DNA of 64,000 bases, taken from the NCBI RefSeq assembly GCF_014652355.1, contig NZ_BMYQ01000001.1, positions 246,180 through 310,179 of the forward strand, read 5' to 3'. The translations under genes and the position numbers were made by a program. This document shows, in pieces, positions 42,681-54,117 of this stretch; position 1 is the first letter of the stretch, and the number at the start of each line of letters is the position of its first letter. The DNA is from Gemmobacter lanyuensis (GTDB taxonomy: Bacteria; Pseudomonadota; Alphaproteobacteria; Rhodobacterales; Rhodobacteraceae). The notes under the pieces were generated by a model, which saw only the letters and a program-made list of their open reading frames with translations, ran no database searches and was not told the origin of the DNA.

Positions 42681-43496
42681 ATGACCAGAACCGCAATCAT
42701 CGCCGGGGCGGGGGCTTTGCCTGCGGCCGTCGCGGCGGAGCTGGATCAGCCGCTGGTCTGTGCGCTGGACGGATTTCAGCCTGCCGGGCTGGCGGTGGAT
42801 CAGGTTTTCCGGGTCGAACGTCTGGTGCCCTTCCTGCGCGGTCTGGCGGATGCCGGGGTGGAGCGGGTGATCTTTGCCGGCGCCGTACAGCGGCCGCGGC
42901 TGGACCCCGCGCTGTTTGACCCGGCGACGGCGCAGATGGTGCCGCGCCTGCTGGCGGCGATGCAGGCGGGCGATGACGCCACCCTGCGCGAGGTGCTGGC
43001 GATCTTTGCCGAGGCGGGGTTCGAAATTGCAGGTGTGGCCGATGTGGCCCCCGGTCTGGTGCCGGGCGCCGGTGTTCTGGCCGGTGCGCCGACCGAGGGG
43101 GACGCGCGCGATGCCGACCGGGCCGCGGCCATTGTGGCGGCGCTGGGGGCGGTCGATGTGGGGCAGGGTGCCGTGGTGGCGCAGGGTCTTTGCCTTGCGG
43201 TCGAGGCGCTGCCCGGCACGGATGCCATGCTGGACTGGGTGGCCCAAACCGCACGCCGCCCCGATCCGAAGGGCGCGCGCGGCGTATTCTACAAGGCACC
43301 GAAGCCCGGGCAGGACCGGCGGATCGATCTGCCCACGCTGGGGGTGGAAACACTGCGCCGCGCCCATGCGGCGGGGCTGGCGGGTATCGCGTTTGAGGCA
43401 GGTGGCGTTATTCTGCTTGACCGCGCCGCGATGCTGGCCGAGGCGGAGCGGCTGGGCCTTTTCCTCTGGGCGCGTGACGCCGCGGGGCAGGCATGA
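42681..43496 (+). CDS. lpxI: UDP-2,3-diacylglucosamine pyrophosphatase LpxI
   Basis: This 271-residue LpxI (formerly DUF1009) hydrolyses UDP-2,3-diacylglucosamine to lipid X and replaces LpxH in alphaproteobacteria. Signatures are the start RTAIIAGAGALPAAVAAEL, the segment VDVGQGAVVAQGLCLAVEAL with GTDAML, and KAPKPGQDRRIDLPTLGVET near the C terminus. It lies between lpxA and lpxB with a 4-bp overlap into lpxB. Confidence 0.95.
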   Translation: MTRTAIIAGAGALPAAVAAELDQPLVCALDGFQPAGLAVDQVFRVERLVPFLRGLADAGVERVIFAGAVQRPRLDPALFDPATAQMVPRLLAAMQAGDDATLREVLAIFAEAGFEIAGVADVAPGLVPGAGVLAGAPTEGDARDADRAAAIVAALGAVDVGQGAVVAQGLCLAVEALPGTDAMLDWVAQTARRPDPKGARGVFYKAPKPGQDRRIDLPTLGVETLRRAHAAGLAGIAFEAGGVILLDRAAMLAEAERLGLFLWARDAAGQA

Positions 43497-44620
43497 AGAT
43501 CTTCCTCGTCGCGGGCGAGCCCTCGGGCGATCGTCTGGGCGCGGCACTGATGGCGGGGCTGCGCGCCCTGCGCCCCGAGGTCGAATTCGAAGGCGTGGGC
43601 GGCCCGCTCATGCAGGCCGAGGGGATGGAAAGCCGCTTCCCGATGGAAGAGCTGTCCGTCATGGGCATCGCCGAGGTGCTGCCGAAATACCTGCATCTCA
43701 AACGGCGCATCCGTGAAACGGCGGCGGCGGCGGTGGCCTCTGGCGCCGTGGCCTTTCTGACCATCGACAGCCCCGATTTCTGCCTGCGCGCGGCGCGGCT
43801 GGTCAAGGCGGCGGCGCCTGGGATGCGGACCATCCACTACGTCGCGCCCTCGGTCTGGGCCTGGCGTCCGGGCCGGGCCGTGAAGATGGCCGAGGTGATC
43901 GACCATGTCCTTGCCCTGCTGCCCTTTGAGCCGCCCTATATGACCGCCGCGGGCATGACCTGCGATTTCGTGGGGCATCCGGTGGTGGCCGAACCGCTGG
44001 CGACCGAGGCCGAGCGCGCGGCACTGATGGGGCCCGGGCCGCTCATCCTCGCGCTGCCCGGATCGCGCCGGGGCGAGGTGAGCCGTCTGGCCCCGGTGAT
44101 CGGCGCGGTGCTGGAACAGGTAAAGGCCGTCCACCCGGAAGCGCGCGTGGTGCTGCCCACGGTGCGCGGCGTGCGCGATCTGGTTGAGGCGCTCTCTGCC
44201 GATTGGCCGATCCGGCCCGAGATCATCACCGATCCGGCCCGCAAACGCGGCGCTTTCGCCGCTGCGGATGTGGCGATTGCGGCCTCTGGCACGGTCAGTC
44301 TTGAACTGGCCGCCAATGGCTGCCCCATGGTCATCGCCTACCGCCTGCATCCGGTCAGCTTCTGGCTGATGAAGCGGGCCGCGCGGATCGATACGGTGAC
44401 GCTGGTCAATCTGGTCTCTGACACGCGCGCCGTGCCCGAATTCCTCGGCCCCGCCTGCGAGGCGGGAACGATCGCCCCGGCGCTGCTGGACCTGTTGACG
44501 CCCGGCCCCCGGCGCGCGGCGCAGATCGAGGCGATGGCGGTGACGATGGATCGGCTGGGCCGCGGGGGCGAGGCGCCGGGGCTGCGCGCGGCGCGGTCGG
44601 TGCTGGCGGCGCTGGCTTAA
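43493..44620 (+). CDS. lpxB: Lipid-A-disaccharide synthase
   Basis: LpxB joins lipid X and UDP-2,3-diacylglucosamine to form the lipid A disaccharide. The 375-residue GT-B fold protein has [19 protein letters not shown], the [19 protein letters not shown] region, [26 protein letters not shown] and [13 protein letters not shown]. The start shares ATGA with the lpxI stop, and the stop overlaps the convergent mnmA stop by 4 bp. Confidence 0.96.
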   Translation: MKIFLVAGEPSGDRLGAALMAGLRALRPEVEFEGVGGPLMQAEGMESRFPMEELSVMGIAEVLPKYLHLKRRIRETAAAAVASGAVAFLTIDSPDFCLRAARLVKAAAPGMRTIHYVAPSVWAWRPGRAVKMAEVIDHVLALLPFEPPYMTAAGMTCDFVGHPVVAEPLATEAERAALMGPGPLILALPGSRRGEVSRLAPVIGAVLEQVKAVHPEARVVLPTVRGVRDLVEALSADWPIRPEIITDPARKRGAFAAADVAIAASGTVSLELAANGCPMVIAYRLHPVSFWLMKRAARIDTVTLVNLVSDTRAVPEFLGPACEAGTIAPALLDLLTPGPRRAAQIEAMAVTMDRLGRGGEAPGLRAARSVLAALA

Positions 44621-45753
44621 CGCCCGCGCCAGATCCAGCCGCCGCCAAGGATGCGGGACCCTTCTGTCGCATAAAAGACGCAAGCCTGACCTGCGGAGAC
44701 GCCATCTTCCGGGTCCAGCAGTTCGACTTCTGCCTCGGTCGCCGACACTGGCCGGATCACCGCCGGGCGCGGCGGCCGGGTCGAGCGGACCTTGACGTTC
44801 ACATGCCACTTGGCCTGGCTGTCAAAGGGCGCATCGCCCAGCCAGTTGATTTCACGCACCGGGATCACGCGGGTTGAGAGCGCGGCCTTCGGCCCCACCA
44901 CCACGCGGCGCAGATCGGGGTCGAGACGCACGACATAGACCGGCTCACCCAGCCCGCCGATGCCCAGACCTTTGCGCTGGCCGATGGTGTAATGGATCAC
45001 GCCACGATGCTGCCCCACGACACGGCCGTCAAGATCGACGATCTCGCCCGGTTCGGCGGCGCCGGGGCGCAGCTTTTCGATCACCGCCGCGTAATTCCCG
45101 TTCGGGACAAAGCAGATGTCCTGACTGTCGGGCTTGTCGGCCACCGGCAGCCCATAGCGCGCGGCCAGCGCCCGCGTTTCCGCCTTGCTTTGCAGATGGC
45201 CCAGCGGGAAGCGCAGGTAATCCAGCTGCTCGGGCGTGGTGGAAAACAGGAAATAGCTTTGGTCGCGGTTCGCATCGGCCGCGCAATGCAGCTCGGCCCC
45301 GGCGGCGCCCATCTTGCGCTGGATGTAATGGCCCGTCGCCATGCAATCGGCATCCAGATCGCGGGCCGTGGCCAGCAGATCCTTGAACTTGACGCGTTCA
45401 TTGCAGCGGATGCAAGGCACCGGCGTCGCCCCCGCCAGATAAGCATCGGCGAACTCTTCGATCACCGCCTCGCGGAAGGTGTTTTCGTAATCCAGCACGT
45501 AATGCGGGAACCCCATCGCCTCGGCCACGCGGCGGGCATCGTGGATGTCGCGCCCGGCGCAGCAGGCGCCCTTCTTGGCGAGCGCGGCCCCATGATCATA
45601 AAGCTGCAGCGTGACGCCAACCACGTCATAGCCTTCGTCCTTCAGCACCGCGGCCACCACGGAACTGTCGACGCCCCCCGACATGGCCACCACGACCCGC
45701 GTTTCCGAGGGGGGCTTCGGCAGGCCCAGCGAATTGAGCGGATGGTCAAGCAT
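44617..45753 (-). CDS. mnmA: tRNA-specific 2-thiouridylase MnmA
   Basis: This 378-residue enzyme thiolates U34 of Lys, Glu and Gln tRNAs. The PP-loop motif [18 protein letters not shown] is near residue 20. The catalytic cysteines are in [15 protein letters not shown] and [11 protein letters not shown]. The C-terminal beta domain includes [10 protein letters not shown]. The start ATG at 45753 gives a normal N terminus; a longer frame would extend through the divergent promoter. It is divergent from sciP and convergent with lpxB. Confidence 0.95.
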   Translation of the reverse strand: MLDHPLNSLGLPKPPSETRVVVAMSGGVDSSVVAAVLKDEGYDVVGVTLQLYDHGAALAKKGACCAGRDIHDARRVAEAMGFPHYVLDYENTFREAVIEEFADAYLAGATPVPCIRCNERVKFKDLLATARDLDADCMATGHYIQRKMGAAGAELHCAADANRDQSYFLFSTTPEQLDYLRFPLGHLQSKAETRALAARYGLPVADKPDSQDICFVPNGNYAAVIEKLRPGAAEPGEIVDLDGRVVGQHRGVIHYTIGQRKGLGIGGLGEPVYVVRLDPDLRRVVVGPKAALSTRVIPVREINWLGDAPFDSQAKWHVNVKVRSTRPPRPAVIRPVSATEAEVELLDPEDGVSAGQACVFYATEGSRILGGGWIWRGR

Positions 45754-45891
45754 GGCAGATGTCCGGAAACGGGAGGCCGCGGAGGCGGCAATTGCCTCGC
45801 AATATAGGAAAATGCGGTGCAGTCTCAAGGTGCGGCTTCACCAAGGATTAAACACGCCCCTCCAGACTTGCCGCAGTCAGGAGGGGATGTG

Positions 45892-46170
45892 ATGTATCTC
45901 AAACGTGTCGATGGTCCGCGTCAGGTGACGCTGCCCGATGGTTCGATTTTGACCCGCGCCGATCTGCCGCCCGCCGATACACGCCGCTGGGTGGCCTCGC
46001 GCAAGGCCGTGGTGGTGCAGGCGGTGCGATATGGCCTTTTGTCCGAGGCTGATGCGCTGGCGCGCTATGACCTGTCAGAGGAAGAGTTTGCCCAATGGCG
46101 CGCCATGGTTGAGGCGCATGGCGTAAAGGCCCTGAAAATCACAGCTTTGCAGAAATATAGACAACTTTAG
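45892..46170 (+). CDS. sciP: CtrA inhibitor SciP (DUF1153)
   Basis: This 92-residue, all-helical protein has the DUF1153 pattern YLKRVDGPRQVTLPDGSILT, WVASRKAVVVQAVRYGLLS and EEEFAQWRAMVEAHGVKALK, matching SciP. In Caulobacter SciP binds CtrA at promoters and blocks RNA polymerase recruitment. AGGAGGGG lies just upstream of the ATG at 45892. It precedes ctrA by 95 bp on the same strand, so the regulator and its inhibitor form a locus. A TTAA half-site lies at 45848-45851 in its promoter region. Confidence 0.92.
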   Translation: MYLKRVDGPRQVTLPDGSILTRADLPPADTRRWVASRKAVVVQAVRYGLLSEADALARYDLSEEEFAQWRAMVEAHGVKALKITALQKYRQL

Positions 46171-46265
46171 ATTGTTTTCCGGATTGGTCATGCCACAGTA
46201 ACCTGTGGTTAACCAATGCGCCGCAGTATCGGATCTGTCACAGGCGCTGGAGCGGAGAGTAACAG
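46171..46265 (+). promoter_or_regulatory. sciP-ctrA intergenic region with a CtrA-type half-site
   Basis: The gap holds CCACAGTAACCTGTGG-like symmetry, followed by the palindrome GGTTAACC (46207-46214) in the context TTAACCAAT. TTAACCAT and TTAA-N7-TTAA are CtrA binding motifs in alphaproteobacteria, so autoregulation is possible. A second TTAA at the right spacing is absent. GGAGAG at about 46254-46259 is the ctrA ribosome binding site. Confidence 0.45.
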
Positions 46266-49155
<2,890 letters not shown>

Positions 49156-49156
<1 letters not shown>

Positions 49157-51243
49157 TGAGCCGCCCTGAGGTCCTGTTTCCGCTCTTTGCCGGGTTGGAA
49201 ACGCTCGACGGTGTCGGGCCGAAAACGGCCAAGGCGATGGAGGGGCTGGGCATCCAGCGCCCCAAGGACCTGCTGTTCCTCCTGCCCTATTCGGGGGTGG
49301 ATCGCAGCCGTCGCGCGTCGGTCCGCGATGTGCAGGTGCCTGCGACCGTGACGGTCGAGGTCACCGTTGGCGCGCATCTCCCCCCGCGCAGCAAGGGGCG
49401 GCCCTATCGCATCATGGTGCGGGATTCGGGCGTCGAGTTTCAGCTCGTGTTCTTCCACGCACGGGGCGACTATCTAAAAAAACTGCTCCCCGAGGGGGAG
49501 GTGCGCCTGGTTTCGGGCCGGGTGGAAGCGTTTGACGGCATCCCGCAGATGGTCCATCCCGACCACATCTTGCGCCCAGAAGACGCCGGGGAGCTGCCGG
49601 AGTATGAGCCGGTCTATCCGCTGGTTGCCGGGGTCACGCAAAAGGGGGTCGCTAAGGCTGCGCTTGCGGCGCTGGCCCGGGCGCCTGCACTGCCGGAATG
49701 GATCGACGGACCCTTGAAGCTGCGCGAGGGGTGGCCTGACTGGCATGAGGCGCTGCGCGCCGTGCATGCGCCGCGGTCGTCCGGGGATATCGGGCCTTCT
49801 GCACCAAACCGCCAGCGGCTGGCCTATGATGAGCTTTTCGCCCATCAGGTCACGTTGGCCCTGGCGCGGGCTCAGGCGCGGAAGGGCAAGGGAATCCCTT
49901 CGCGATCGACTGGAACTTTGCAGCGCAAGGTTTTGGATTCATTGCCTTATGTTCCAACGGGGGCGCAGGCCCGCGCGGTGGCCGAAATTGCCGCCGACAT
50001 GGCCTCGCCCCTGCGGATGAACAGGTTGTTGCAGGGGGATGTGGGCGCGGGCAAGACGCTGGTCGCGCTGATGGCTTTGCTGGTCGCGGTTGAGGCGGGC
50101 GGTCAGGGCGTGATGATGGCGCCGACGGAGATCCTTGCCCGCCAGCATCACGAGGGGCTCGCGCCGCTGGCCGCTGCCGCCGGGGTCCGGCTGGAACTGT
50201 TGACGGGCCGCGACAAGGGCGCGGACCGGGCCGCGAAGCTCGCGGCCCTTGCGGCGGGCGAGATCGGCATCCTTGTGGGCACCCATGCCGTGTTCCAGAA
50301 GGACGTGGCCTTTCACGATCTGCGCCTTGCTGTGATTGATGAACAGCATCGGTTTGGTGTGGCCCAGCGGATGGAGCTGGGGGCCAAGGGCGCCGCGGTT
50401 GATGTGCTGGTGATGACTGCGACCCCCATTCCCCGCAGCCTCGCTCTGGCGAGCTATGGCGATATGGATGTCTCGGTGCTGGATGAAAAGCCGCCGGGGC
50501 GCAAGCCGGTGAAGACGGTGATGGTCTCCGACAGCCGGATTGGCGAGGTGGTCGAACATCTGCGCCGCGCCGTGGCCGAGGGGCGGCAGGCCTATTGGGT
50601 CTGCCCGCTGGTCGAGGAAAGCGAAGTCGTCGATTACGCCAGTGCCGAGGAACGGTTTCAGGATCTGCGCGCCCATCTGGGCGAGGGCTGCGTCGGGCTG
50701 GTCCATGGGCAGATGCCGCCCGCCGAAAAGGACGCCGCCATGGCGCGGTTCGTGGCCGGGGAAACCAGTGTTCTGGTTGCGACCACGGTGATTGAGGTCG
50801 GGGTGAACGTGCCCAATGCCTCGATCATGGTGATCGAGCGGGCCGAGGTCTTTGGTCTGGCGCAGCTGCACCAGCTGCGGGGGCGGGTTGGCCGCGGGGC
50901 CGCGCAATCGACCTGTCTTCTGATGTATCAGGCGCCGCTGACCGAAGGCGGGCAGCGCCGGTTGCAGACGCTGCGCGATACCGAAGACGGGTTCCGCATC
51001 GCGGAAGAGGATCTCGCCATGCGCGGGGCGGGTGATCTGATCGGCACGGCGCAATCGGGACTGCCGCGGTTCCGAATCGCCGATCTGGAACGACAGTCGG
51101 CCCTGATGGAAATCGCCCAGTCCGATGCCCGCCGTTTGCTGGCCGATGACCCCCGGTTGGAGAGCCCGCGCGGCCGTGCGACCCGCAATCTTCTGTGGCT
51201 GCTGGATCAGGACCGCGCGATCAAGCTGATCTCGGTCGGCTGA
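49156..51243 (+). CDS. recG: ATP-dependent DNA helicase RecG
   Basis: This 695-residue fork-remodelling helicase has a wedge OB domain at residues 60-160, a Walker A-type motif in LLQGDVGAGKTLVALMAL, the helicase box DEQHRFGVAQRMEL, motif III MTATPIPRSLALA, and the C-terminal RecG segment GRVGRGAAQSTCLLMYQ. RecG regresses stalled forks and processes recombination intermediates. It is translationally coupled to ligA. Downstream is the LexA-box-controlled small gene. Confidence 0.96.
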
Positions 51244-51309
51244 CAAGCCGTTGAATCCGTTTCGGAACCGGCGGCGCGGCATAGGCGTTCCCCCTCTATG
51301 TTCTCAAAT

Positions 51310-51324
51310 GTTCTCTAAAAGTTC
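51310..51324 (+). promoter_or_regulatory. LexA (SOS) box, GTTC-N7-GTTC
   Basis: GTTCTCTAAAAGTTC fits the alphaproteobacterial LexA consensus GTTC-N7-GTTC exactly. Two further GTTC copies lie at 51287 and 51300. The box abuts a promoter-like TTTACA (51325-51330) with AACAAT (51349-51354), so a bound repressor would block polymerase. The controlled gene is the 41-residue frame starting at 51381. Confidence 0.8.
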
Positions 51325-51380
51325 TTTACAGGTGGTGAATCCTGTGAGAACAATTAGGCAACAAAGCAGAGGAGGTCTCG

Positions 51381-51506
51381 ATGCTGAAGGAAGTGAAAGC
51401 CGTCTTCGCCCATTCGTCCGCCACCATGCTGGAGGATGCGATCGGCACAGTCGCCATCTTCGCCCTGCTTTTCGTCGGGCTACACGTGCTGCCCAATTTC
51501 GTCTGA
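51381..51506 (+). CDS. 41-residue LexA-controlled single-helix membrane peptide
   Basis: An ATG at 51381 follows a strong GGAGG (AGAGGAGGTCTCG). The peptide begins MLKEVKAVFAHSSATMLED and continues into one membrane helix of about 20 residues ending at GLHVLPNFV. A basic, helical N terminus plus one helix is the design of small SOS-induced division inhibitors such as Caulobacter SidA, but I see no clear sequence match. The upstream LexA box and downstream strong terminator make it a single-gene SOS unit. It is too short for most gene finders. Confidence 0.82.
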   Translation: MLKEVKAVFAHSSATMLEDAIGTVAIFALLFVGLHVLPNFV

Positions 51507-51594
51507 GTTTCTGCCTGCGGTCTGCCTCAGGGCGCATCGTCCCCAAGCGATGCCGCGTCACTGTCCCGACGCTTGCCTGCCAGACACGCGACTT

Positions 51595-51624
51595 CCGCCG
51601 CGGCGTGCCGCGGCGGTTTTTTTT
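51595..51624 (+). terminator. Strong terminator after the SOS peptide gene
   Basis: CCGCCGCGG (51595-51603) and CCGCGGCGG (51608-51616) form a perfect 9-bp stem with a 4-nt loop, followed by eight T. It ends just before the stop of the convergent IscU-like gene at 51632. Confidence 0.95.
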
Positions 51625-51631
51625 ATGCGCC

Positions 51632-52072
51632 TCAGATGCTTTGCGCCTGTTCCATGGCCTCGGCCAGCGCCTCGATCGACAAGAGGATCGAGGCATGGCG
51701 GTTCTTGTACTCCCGCGCGGGAATCAGCACCTCGAACCCGGCAAACGGACCCGCGGGCGGGGCGGCACCTTCACGCAGCATGGCCTTCAGTGCATCGCGT
51801 GCGGTCTGAATTTCGGCCAGGTCACGCCCGGGTGCGGCTGCCCCCACAATGGCCGCCGCCGCCTGACCCAGCGCACAGGCCTTCACATCCTGCGCGAATT
51901 CGGCCACGCGCCCATCCTGCAGCACCACATCCGCCGTCACCGTGGACCCACACAGCGGCGAGCGCCGCCGCGCGCTGCCCTGCGGATGGGGCAGGCGGCC
52001 CAGATGCGGGATATCGGCCGCCAGCGCCAGAATGCGGCCCGAATAGAGTTTGACCAGATCCGTGTCGCTCAT
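51632..52072 (-). CDS. IscU/NifU-like iron-sulfur scaffold protein
   Basis: This 146-residue protein has the IscU/NifU N-domain layout: YSGRILALAADIPHLGRL at the start, SPLCGSTVTADVVLQDGRV, and VKACALGQAAAAIV. Cys41 and Cys66 match the first two scaffold cysteines; I see no third, so cluster assembly as in IscU is uncertain. The ATG at 52072 has GGAGGAAA upstream. It is divergent from hisI, with 66 bp between the starts. Relatives are annotated as Fe-S scaffold proteins in Rhodobacterales. Confidence 0.82.
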   Translation of the reverse strand: MSDTDLVKLYSGRILALAADIPHLGRLPHPQGSARRRSPLCGSTVTADVVLQDGRVAEFAQDVKACALGQAAAAIVGAAAPGRDLAEIQTARDALKAMLREGAAPPAGPFAGFEVLIPAREYKNRHASILLSIEALAEAMEQAQSI

Positions 52073-52138
52073 CGCTTTCCTCCGCGTCCTGTCCCGCATA
52101 GATAGACCCGTCCCGCACCCTTTGCAAAGGAGGCCAGA

Positions 52139-52498
52139 GTGCCCTTCGATCCGGCAAGCCTGAAATTTGATGCCAATGGCCTGATCCCCGCCATCGCCCA
52201 GGATCATGCTTCGGGCGAGGTGCTGATGATGGCCTGGATGAATGCCGAAAGCATCGCCCGCACCTTGCAGACCGGCAATGTCACCTATTGGTCGCGCTCG
52301 CGTGCGAGCTTTTGGGCCAAGGGTGAAACCTCGGGCCATGTGCAGCGGCTGGTCGAGCTGCGTGTCGATTGTGACCGCGACTGCCTGCTGCTTTTGGTGA
52401 CGCAGGAAGGCCCGGCCTGCCACACGAACCGCCGGTCCTGCTTTTACACGGCCGTCCGCGCCGGGGATGAGGTCGTGATCGCCGATCCGATGCTCTGA
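52139..52498 (+). CDS. hisI: Phosphoribosyl-AMP cyclohydrolase
   Basis: This 119-residue enzyme opens the adenine ring in step three of histidine synthesis. Family signatures are VLMMAWMNAESIARTLQTG, VTYWSRSRASFWAKGETSGH, and the metal-binding cysteines in VDCDRDCLLLLVTQEGPACH. The start is a GTG at 52139 with AAAGGAGG six bases upstream. It is a stand-alone cyclohydrolase without the HisE domain and is not in a his operon. Confidence 0.95.
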   Translation: MPFDPASLKFDANGLIPAIAQDHASGEVLMMAWMNAESIARTLQTGNVTYWSRSRASFWAKGETSGHVQRLVELRVDCDRDCLLLLVTQEGPACHTNRRSCFYTAVRAGDEVVIADPML

Positions 52499-52505
52499 GC
52501 ATGAA

Positions 52506-52537
52506 AAAACCGCGCAGGGTTGCCCCTGCGCGGTTTT
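52506..52537. terminator. Bidirectional terminator between hisI and rplI
   Basis: AAAACCGCGCAGGG (52506-52519) and CCCTGCGCGGTTTT (52524-52537) form a perfect 14-bp stem with a 4-nt loop. A/T runs on both ends let it serve hisI on the plus strand and rpsF-rpsR-rplI on the minus strand. Confidence 0.92.
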
Positions 52538-52557
52538 CGAGACGTCTGTCGAAACGA

Positions 52558-53127
52558 TCACTCGTCCGAAGCAGCCGAACCCATTTCGTCGAACAGCTCG
52601 GCGATCTCGAACTCGGCCGCGGCTTCTGCCTCGGCTGCGAGTTCCTGGATCGACTTGCCCGAAGCCTGCAGAGCGGCTTCTTCGACCGAACGTGCCACGT
52701 TGATCGAGACCTTCACCGCGACTTCCGGGTGCAGGACCACGGTCACCGGGTGCAGGCCCAGGTCCTTGATCGGACGGTCGAGAACGACCTGTGCGCGCGA
52801 CACGGTGAAACCGCCGGCGGTCGCGGCATCAGCCACGTCACGGGTGGTGACCGAACCGTAGAGAGCGCCCGAATCCGAAGCGGAACGGATGACCACGAAG
52901 GCCTGACCGTCGAGCTTGGCGCCCACGGCTTCGGCTTCTTTCTTGGTTTCCAGGTTCTGGGCTTCCAGCTGGGCCTTGCGGGCTTCGAAGCCTTTGATAT
53001 TGGCTTCGGTGGCGCGCAGCGCCTTGCCTTGCGGCAGCAGGAAGTTCCGGCCGTAGCCGTCCTTCACCTTCACCACATCGCCCATCTGGCCAAGTTTGGC
53101 CACGCGCTCAAGAAGGATGACTTGCAT
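52558..53127 (-). CDS. rplI: 50S ribosomal protein L9
   Basis: This 189-residue L9 has the N-terminal rRNA-binding domain [20 protein letters not shown] with [14 protein letters not shown], a connecting helix ([17 protein letters not shown]) and a globular C-domain. An acidic extension of about 30 residues ([18 protein letters not shown]) makes it longer than the 149-residue enterobacterial protein. It is the last gene of the rpsF-rpsR-rplI operon. Confidence 0.96.
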   Translation of the reverse strand: MQVILLERVAKLGQMGDVVKVKDGYGRNFLLPQGKALRATEANIKGFEARKAQLEAQNLETKKEAEAVGAKLDGQAFVVIRSASDSGALYGSVTTRDVADAATAGGFTVSRAQVVLDRPIKDLGLHPVTVVLHPEVAVKVSINVARSVEEAALQASGKSIQELAAEAEAAAEFEIAELFDEMGSAASDE

Positions 53128-53139
53128 TGAGGTCTCTCC

Positions 53140-53367
53140 TTATTTCACGGCGTAGGGCAGCAGGGCCAGGAAGCGGGCGCGCTTGATGGCTTGCGCCAGT
53201 TCACGCTGCTTTTTGGCCGAGACGGCGGTGATGCGCGACGGGACGATCTTGCCGCGCTCGCTGATGTAGCGCTGCAGCAGACGCACGTCTTTGTAATCGA
53301 TCGCAGGAGCATTGTCGCCCGAGAAGGGGCAAACCTTGCGGCGGCGGAAGAAGGGTTTGTTCGCCAT
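53140..53367 (-). CDS. rpsR: 30S ribosomal protein S18
   Basis: At 75 residues this is the normal size, with [40 protein letters not shown] and [19 protein letters not shown], the standard S18 core. It binds S6 on the small subunit platform. It lies between rpsF (23 bp upstream) and rplI (12 bp downstream). Confidence 0.97.
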   Translation of the reverse strand: MANKPFFRRRKVCPFSGDNAPAIDYKDVRLLQRYISERGKIVPSRITAVSAKKQRELAQAIKRARFLALLPYAVK

Positions 53368-53390
53368 GTTCTGGTCCTTTCCTGATCAGA

Positions 53391-53792
53391 TCAACGACGA
53401 CGGTCGCCGCCGAAGCTGCGCTCACGACGTTCGCCACCTTCGGGGCGTTCGCCACGCTCGCCGCGCTCGTCACGCTTCTGCATCTGGACCGACGGGCCTT
53501 CCGCGTGCTTTTCGACCTTGATGGTCAGAACGCGCATCACGTCGTCATGCAGGCGCATCAGGCGTTCCATCTCCTGAACGGCAGCGGCAGGCGCGTCCGA
53601 TTTCAGGAAGGCATAGTGGCCCTTGCGGTTCTTGTTGATCTTATAGGCCATCGTTTTGACGCCCCAGTATTCGTGTTCAACGACTTTGCCGCCGTTGTCC
53701 GCGAGAACCGTGGAGAAATGTTCGATGAGACCTTCGGCTTGCGCGTTGGACAGGTCCTGACGCGCAATCATGACATGCTCGTAAAGCGGCAT
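53391..53792 (-). CDS. rpsF: 30S ribosomal protein S6
   Basis: This 133-residue S6 starts PLYEHVMIARQDLSNAQAE and has YWGVKTMAYKINKNRKGHY, the S6 core. The C-terminal 35 residues are an Arg/Glu/Gly-rich tail (RDERGERGERPEGGERRER), typical of alphaproteobacterial S6. GGAG lies six bases before the ATG at 53792. It leads the operon. Confidence 0.97.
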   Translation of the reverse strand: MPLYEHVMIARQDLSNAQAEGLIEHFSTVLADNGGKVVEHEYWGVKTMAYKINKNRKGHYAFLKSDAPAAAVQEMERLMRLHDDVMRVLTIKVEKHAEGPSVQMQKRDERGERGERPEGGERRERSFGGDRRR

Positions 53793-54117
53793 GTAAGCTC
53801 CGTATCACTGGGCGCATTTCATAGGTCGGGCCTGAACACCTTCCGCGGCCCGTCCACGAGAGGCTGCGCCGGTTCATGGGTCTTGCGGAAGGATGGGGTC
53901 GCATACACGGAAGCGGCCGCTGTGGCAAGCGCGCAGAACGGCGACCCGGCGCTTTGATCCGGCTTGGGCGCAAGATGGCACAGACCGGGGCCGGTTTCCA
54001 GCCGATGTCAGCCGATGACGGGCAGCTGTTATCGCATATCGGCGGCGCTGGGGGCTTGGCTGGAACCCGGACCGGGCCCTCGGCGTTGGGCCTGCACGAT
54101 TCGCGAAAGGATGCGGA
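53793..54117. other. Divergent promoter region of rpsF and the OmpA-family gene
   Basis: This 325-bp gap holds no convincing gene. On the minus strand, 34 bp upstream of rpsF, a hairpin pairs CGGGCC with GGCCCG (53827-53832 with 53847-53852) and extends by two GG/CC pairs past a mismatch. It could be an S6:S18 autoregulatory leader structure, but I cannot confirm the family motif. The plus-strand gene has AAAGGA six bases before its ATG at 54118. Confidence 0.35.
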
